DNA of 10,500 nucleotides, taken from NCBI GenBank assembly GCA_015061765.1, contig SUVZ01000103.1:1-10500 (forward strand), written 5' to 3'. Position numbers and translations under genes: made by a program. Every line of letters starts with the position of its first letter. The stretch's first letter is position 1. The notes under the pieces are model-generated. The model saw only the letters and a list, made by a program, of their open reading frames with translations. It was not told the origin of the DNA and did not search any database. This document shows positions 7,564-10,500 of this stretch, piece by piece. The DNA is from Lentisphaerota bacterium (GTDB lineage Bacteria > Verrucomicrobiota > Kiritimatiellia > RFP12 > UBA1067).

Positions 7564-9183
7564 ATGAAATCAAGAAGGGTACTGGTTTTGACGGCGCTTT
7601 CGGCAGTGCTTTCGGCAGGCGCGGTTTGTGATGAACAGACGTTCGCAGAAGGAAAACCTCGGGTCGTAATGAACCTTGTCAATTTCTTGCGCGGTTGCGA
7701 GCCTCGCTGCAAGCGGGATCTTGTCACTCCTGTGGTGGAGCAGATAAAGCTCAACACCAGATATGGTTTCAACAATACGATTCTCCTGCAGTATGACGCA
7801 ATGCTGCGTGAAGATCTCATGGCGGCGGTGTCAAAGGCCGATAAGGAAAAGACCGAATTCGGCGTCTGGATAGAGATAGTGCGCCCGCTCTGCGAGAAGG
7901 TCGGGATCCCATGGCGTGGACGCAACGGATGGGACTGGGACTGGTTCGTGATGCCGGGGTTCCTTGAGTCATACACTATTGAACAGCGTGCGAAGCTGAT
8001 CGATGAGCTTTTCCGTCTTTTCCGCGAAAAGTTCGGTCGCTATCCGGAAAGCGCGGGATCGTGGCTTTTCGACGCATGGAGCCTCAACTACATGAAGGAA
8101 CGTTACGGCATCGTGGCCGCCTGCATCTGCCGTGAACAGGATGTGACCGACGCCTACGGACTTCGCGGCGGCTATTCGAACGGCGCCTACTACCCGTCGA
8201 AGAAGAACGGACTTTCCGCCGCCGTCGACATGAAGAACGGCATAAGGCTTCCGGTCTTTCGCATGCTCACGCCAGACCCCATTTACAACTATGGCTACAA
8301 ATACGATTACGTCGATTCGCGGACAGGCAAGAAGCGTCGACATGTTGTGACGCTCGAACCTGCTGCGCTCGGGAAGATACCCTACATGGTCGACTGGTAT
8401 TTCCGCGCATACACCGAGCCGCGGGGATTCCTGAATCTCTCCTACATGCAGACCGGACAGGAGAACAGTTTTGGCTGGAAGGATTTCGGTGTAGATATCG
8501 GATATCCTGCACAGCTCGAAATGCTGAAGCGCTATGCCGACAGAGGAATCATATCGGTGGAGAAACTGTGCGACACCGGACGTAGGTTCCTTGCAGATCA
8601 CAAGGAGAACTGCGCACAGACCCAGGTCGCGCTCGATGACTGGATGGGGAAGGGTCGGCGGAGCATCTGGTACAACTGCCGCCATTATCGCGCCAATCTC
8701 TATCAGGATGGCGGCAGATTCTACATCCGCGACTTGAGGAAGATGTGCGACGGTTTTGCCGAGGATTATCTTTTGAAGCCCAATCCCAACTGGAATGAAA
8801 ATAAATATACGCCTCCTGTCATCGACAGCTACCTTTTCTCCACCAATGACGCCAACGGCATGCTGGTGTTCTCCGGCGATGCTGTGGGCATGATGCCGCG
8901 TACGGTTGGGCCGAACGAGCTTGAGGTCGTATGCGCATATGCGGACGGACTTACTGCTGTAGTTAGATTTGACGAGAAGGGCTTGAGTGTTGCAGGTACG
9001 CCCCTTGCGGTCAAGATGTCTGACGAATGGCGCTCGAAGCATCGCTTCACGAAGGACGGAATTGATCTTGAGTTCAACGGCTTTTCGTATTCTGTCGGCA
9101 TCAAAGGGACGCTTCTTCCAACTGAAAATGGATATGAAATCAAACCTAAGGACGGGAAAATCAGGTTTGATATGTCACTTTAA
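7564..9183 (+). CDS. Secreted DUF3863/DUF3864-like protein, possible carbohydrate-active enzyme
   Basis: From the start set by the ribosome binding site at 7551-7557, this is a 539-residue protein with a signal peptide (about residues 1-20). The signal has SRRVLVL near its N-terminus, which weakly resembles a twin-arginine motif. The body matches from memory the DUF3863 proteins of Bacteroidota, known mainly from structural genomics. Shared features include NFLRGCEPR near the mature N-terminus, ILLQYDAML, WRGRNGWDWDW (about 117-127), YPESAGSWLFDAW (160-172), GGYSNGAYYPSKKN and FRMLTPDPIYNY (232-243). The order of strands and the Asp, Trp and His residues suggest a beta/alpha barrel related to polysaccharide-deacetylase/GH57-type folds, but this is inference. 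The last 120 residues look like a beta sandwich. No reaction is established to my knowledge. Its place in a rhamnosidase operon suggests action on the same glycan. Family recognition is moderate and existence of the gene is near certain. Confidence 0.8.
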   Translation: MKSRRVLVLTALSAVLSAGAVCDEQTFAEGKPRVVMNLVNFLRGCEPRCKRDLVTPVVEQIKLNTRYGFNNTILLQYDAMLREDLMAAVSKADKEKTEFGVWIEIVRPLCEKVGIPWRGRNGWDWDWFVMPGFLESYTIEQRAKLIDELFRLFREKFGRYPESAGSWLFDAWSLNYMKERYGIVAACICREQDVTDAYGLRGGYSNGAYYPSKKNGLSAAVDMKNGIRLPVFRMLTPDPIYNYGYKYDYVDSRTGKKRRHVVTLEPAALGKIPYMVDWYFRAYTEPRGFLNLSYMQTGQENSFGWKDFGVDIGYPAQLEMLKRYADRGIISVEKLCDTGRRFLADHKENCAQTQVALDDWMGKGRRSIWYNCRHYRANLYQDGGRFYIRDLRKMCDGFAEDYLLKPNPNWNENKYTPPVIDSYLFSTNDANGMLVFSGDAVGMMPRTVGPNELEVVCAYADGLTAVVRFDEKGLSVAGTPLAVKMSDEWRSKHRFTKDGIDLEFNGFSYSVGIKGTLLPTENGYEIKPKDGKIRFDMSL

Positions 9184-9200
9184 GACGATCTAAAACAACA

Positions 9201-9207
9201 AAGGAAG
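9201..9207 (+). promoter_or_regulatory. Ribosome binding site of the last gene
   Basis: AAGGAAG sits 7 bases before the ATG at 9215. The 31-base gap after the previous stop (9184-9214) shows no hairpin or T-run, so read-through from the operon is likely. Confidence 0.65.
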
Positions 9208-9214
9208 TCAAAAC

Positions 9215-10500
9215 ATGAAAAAGCTCATATTATGGATGGTATCGGTTGTGTCGTGTTCGCTTTTCTCCGCTGAAATCTATGTTGGGGCGAATGAGAAGAA
9301 GTCCGTTGCGGTCCCGCCTGGTTCCGAAACGGTTCAGTCAGAGACTGTCGTCGTTTCTTCCAATGCCCGTTTGGTGAAAGAAGGTGAAGGAACATTAACC
9401 CTGAATACCGGTGCGCTGGCGCAGGACTTCACCGCCGCGCTCAAGGTTGAAGCCGGTACGCTTGCGCTTGATGGTACGCCTGCGGCAGCGCGAACGTTTT
9501 CTGGGGTTCCGGACATCCTTGCCAAGGCGGCGCTCCATCTTGATGCCTCCGACGGAGATTCACTTGTCGGAGACGGGGATAAAGTGACGGAATGGCTTGA
9601 TACCCGCGAGACCGGTTCCGCTGCTTCAGGATATGTGTATTCCCGCGCAGTCGCAAACACTATGGCGGCGAATATTCCCGAACTTGGACTTTTGGCGGCG
9701 AATCTCCTGCCTGTCAAAGGGACTACAGACGGCAAATCAGGCGTCTATTTCAACGGATACAAGTCCGGAACATGGATGAATCTCGTAAAAAGCGACGGTT
9801 CTCAGGAATCGCTCAAGCTTTTCAATGTTTTCGTTGTGCAGGCGGTCGTCACCGAGAAAGGGCGAGGGACGATGCTTGGTGTGAATGTTGGCCAAACCCC
9901 GGATTTCACTCCTGGACAGGCGTCAGGGGTTCTTTCTCCGCTTTGGCAGAATCCTCATGCCGCTGCAGCCGGTGCGCTTTCGAGTTCTCGCACCTGCATA
10001 AATGGCGCACAGATTGATCCCTACAACAATGGCCTTCCGTTGGGAATTTGTGTAATGGATGTGGAAATGCTTGCCGCAGGCGCACTCTGGCAGAACATTT
10101 TCAATGACCGCGGTTATATTGGGCTTGATTCCGCGACGATTCCAGCTGGGGCGACGTCTTATTTCCAGACCGGTGCGGGAGAACTTCGTGTCGGCGGTGA
10201 ATATATTTTCGAGATTGTCGCCTTCACAACGGCTCTTTCAGGAGCCGAACGCACGGAACTTGCCGCATATCTTCGGCAGAAGTGGCTGGGGGTCCCGGTG
10301 TGTTCAGATATTTCGGTGGAGACGGCAAAGGGCGCAAGTGTGCATCTCGACAATGTGACGATACCGCTCTCAACCTCGGGCGACGGAACCTTCAGCATAG
10401 ATTCCGGCTCGGTTTCCATGCAAAAGGCGGTTGCCTACACTCTCAGCGCCGGGGAGACCGTCACCGCGGCCGGAGGCAAGGTTTACGAGACGCTTCAGAA
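9215..10500 (+). CDS. Partial large surface protein with autotransporter-type repeat and LamG-like domain
   Basis: The frame is open from the ATG at 9215 to the window end: 428 codons plus two bases, with no stop. A signal peptide (about residues 1-19, ending SLFSA) is followed by a stretch (52-87) reading RLVKEGEGTLTLNTG and then LKVEAGTLALDG. This is the pattern of the passenger-associated autotransporter beta-strand repeat (PATR, PF12951). Residues of about 105-359 form a LamG/concanavalin-like region that opens with LHLDASDGD and EWLDTR (126-131). It closes with LSGAERTELAAYLRQKW (341-357), an ending common in secreted proteins of PVC bacteria. A beta-rich stretch follows to the edge. Such proteins often run to a thousand residues or more and end in a surface anchor or autotransporter barrel; that end is not in the window. 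A scaffold or adhesin role is possible. An enzymatic role cannot be excluded. Confidence 0.85.
   Translation, partial: MKKLILWMVSVVSCSLFSAEIYVGANEKKSVAVPPGSETVQSETVVVSSNARLVKEGEGTLTLNTGALAQDFTAALKVEAGTLALDGTPAAARTFSGVPDILAKAALHLDASDGDSLVGDGDKVTEWLDTRETGSAASGYVYSRAVANTMAANIPELGLLAANLLPVKGTTDGKSGVYFNGYKSGTWMNLVKSDGSQESLKLFNVFVVQAVVTEKGRGTMLGVNVGQTPDFTPGQASGVLSPLWQNPHAAAAGALSSSRTCINGAQIDPYNNGLPLGICVMDVEMLAAGALWQNIFNDRGYIGLDSATIPAGATSYFQTGAGELRVGGEYIFEIVAFTTALSGAERTELAAYLRQKWLGVPVCSDISVETAKGASVHLDNVTIPLSTSGDGTFSIDSGSVSMQKAVAYTLSAGETVTAAGGKVYETLQ

Noticed and set aside
7969..9042. Long minus-strand open frame of 357 codons opposite the DUF3863-like gene
   Set aside because: It lies wholly antisense to a gene with a signal peptide, a good ribosome binding site and recognisable motifs. 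Its translation shows no domain I recognise, so it is best explained as a shadow of codon bias.
9184..9214. Possible terminator between the fifth and sixth genes
   Set aside because: The 31-base gap is A-rich but has no inverted repeat and no T-run, so there is no support for termination.
9664..9703. Direct repeat GGCGGCGAAT at 9664-9673 and 9694-9703
   Set aside because: Both copies are in the same frame (Ala-Ala-Asn) 30 bases apart within a coding region, too short and isolated to indicate a repeat array or attachment site.

Overview
This 10.5 kb window reads as one rightward operon of six genes, all on the + strand, encoding exported proteins for breaking down a rhamnose-containing glycan. 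Every predicted product carries an N-terminal export signal. There is no transporter, SusC/SusD pair, regulator or core housekeeping gene. Several traits fit a Kiritimatiellota/Verrucomicrobiota-type (PVC) polysaccharide degrader, perhaps from a gut or rumen: GH78 and LamG-fused glycosidase-like proteins without SusC/D, a large surface protein combining an autotransporter-type 'LVKxGxGTLTL' strand with a LamG-like domain ending in 'LSxAERxxxxxYLxxKW', and mid-50s GC. The phylum call is inference from gene style, not from a marker gene.

Layout. Positions 1-124 hold a ten-G run at the window edge, a plausible extended -10 promoter (39-68) and a ribosome binding site. The genes follow: an exported lipoprotein of the sugar isomerase/epimerase TIM-barrel family (125-961); a compact GH78 alpha-L-rhamnosidase with its catalytic acidic residues present (958-3192); a 1164-residue LamG plus TIM-barrel protein resembling a glycoside hydrolase but with no certain family (3189-6683); a secreted CE1-like carbohydrate esterase (6680-7540); a secreted protein I recognise as DUF3863-like (7564-9183, start corrected from 7537); and the first 428 codons of a large surface/autotransporter-like protein (9215 to beyond the window end).

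The first four junctions contain the same ATGA stop/start overlap. At the fourth, a strong Shine-Dalgarno shows the real start lies 27 bases further on. The fifth junction is a 31-base gap with a good ribosome binding site and no visible terminator. The six proteins are therefore probably made together.

Working model (inference). The esterase removes acyl decorations, the rhamnosidase releases terminal alpha-L-rhamnose, and the LamG/TIM-barrel protein and the DUF3863-like protein act on the rest of the glycan. The lipoprotein TIM barrel converts a non-phosphorylated sugar product outside the cytoplasm, and the last protein may display or anchor the machinery at the surface. The least understood parts are the third, fifth and sixth genes. 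No RNA genes, mobile elements, CRISPR arrays or terminators were seen, and no gene-free stretch exceeds about 125 bases.
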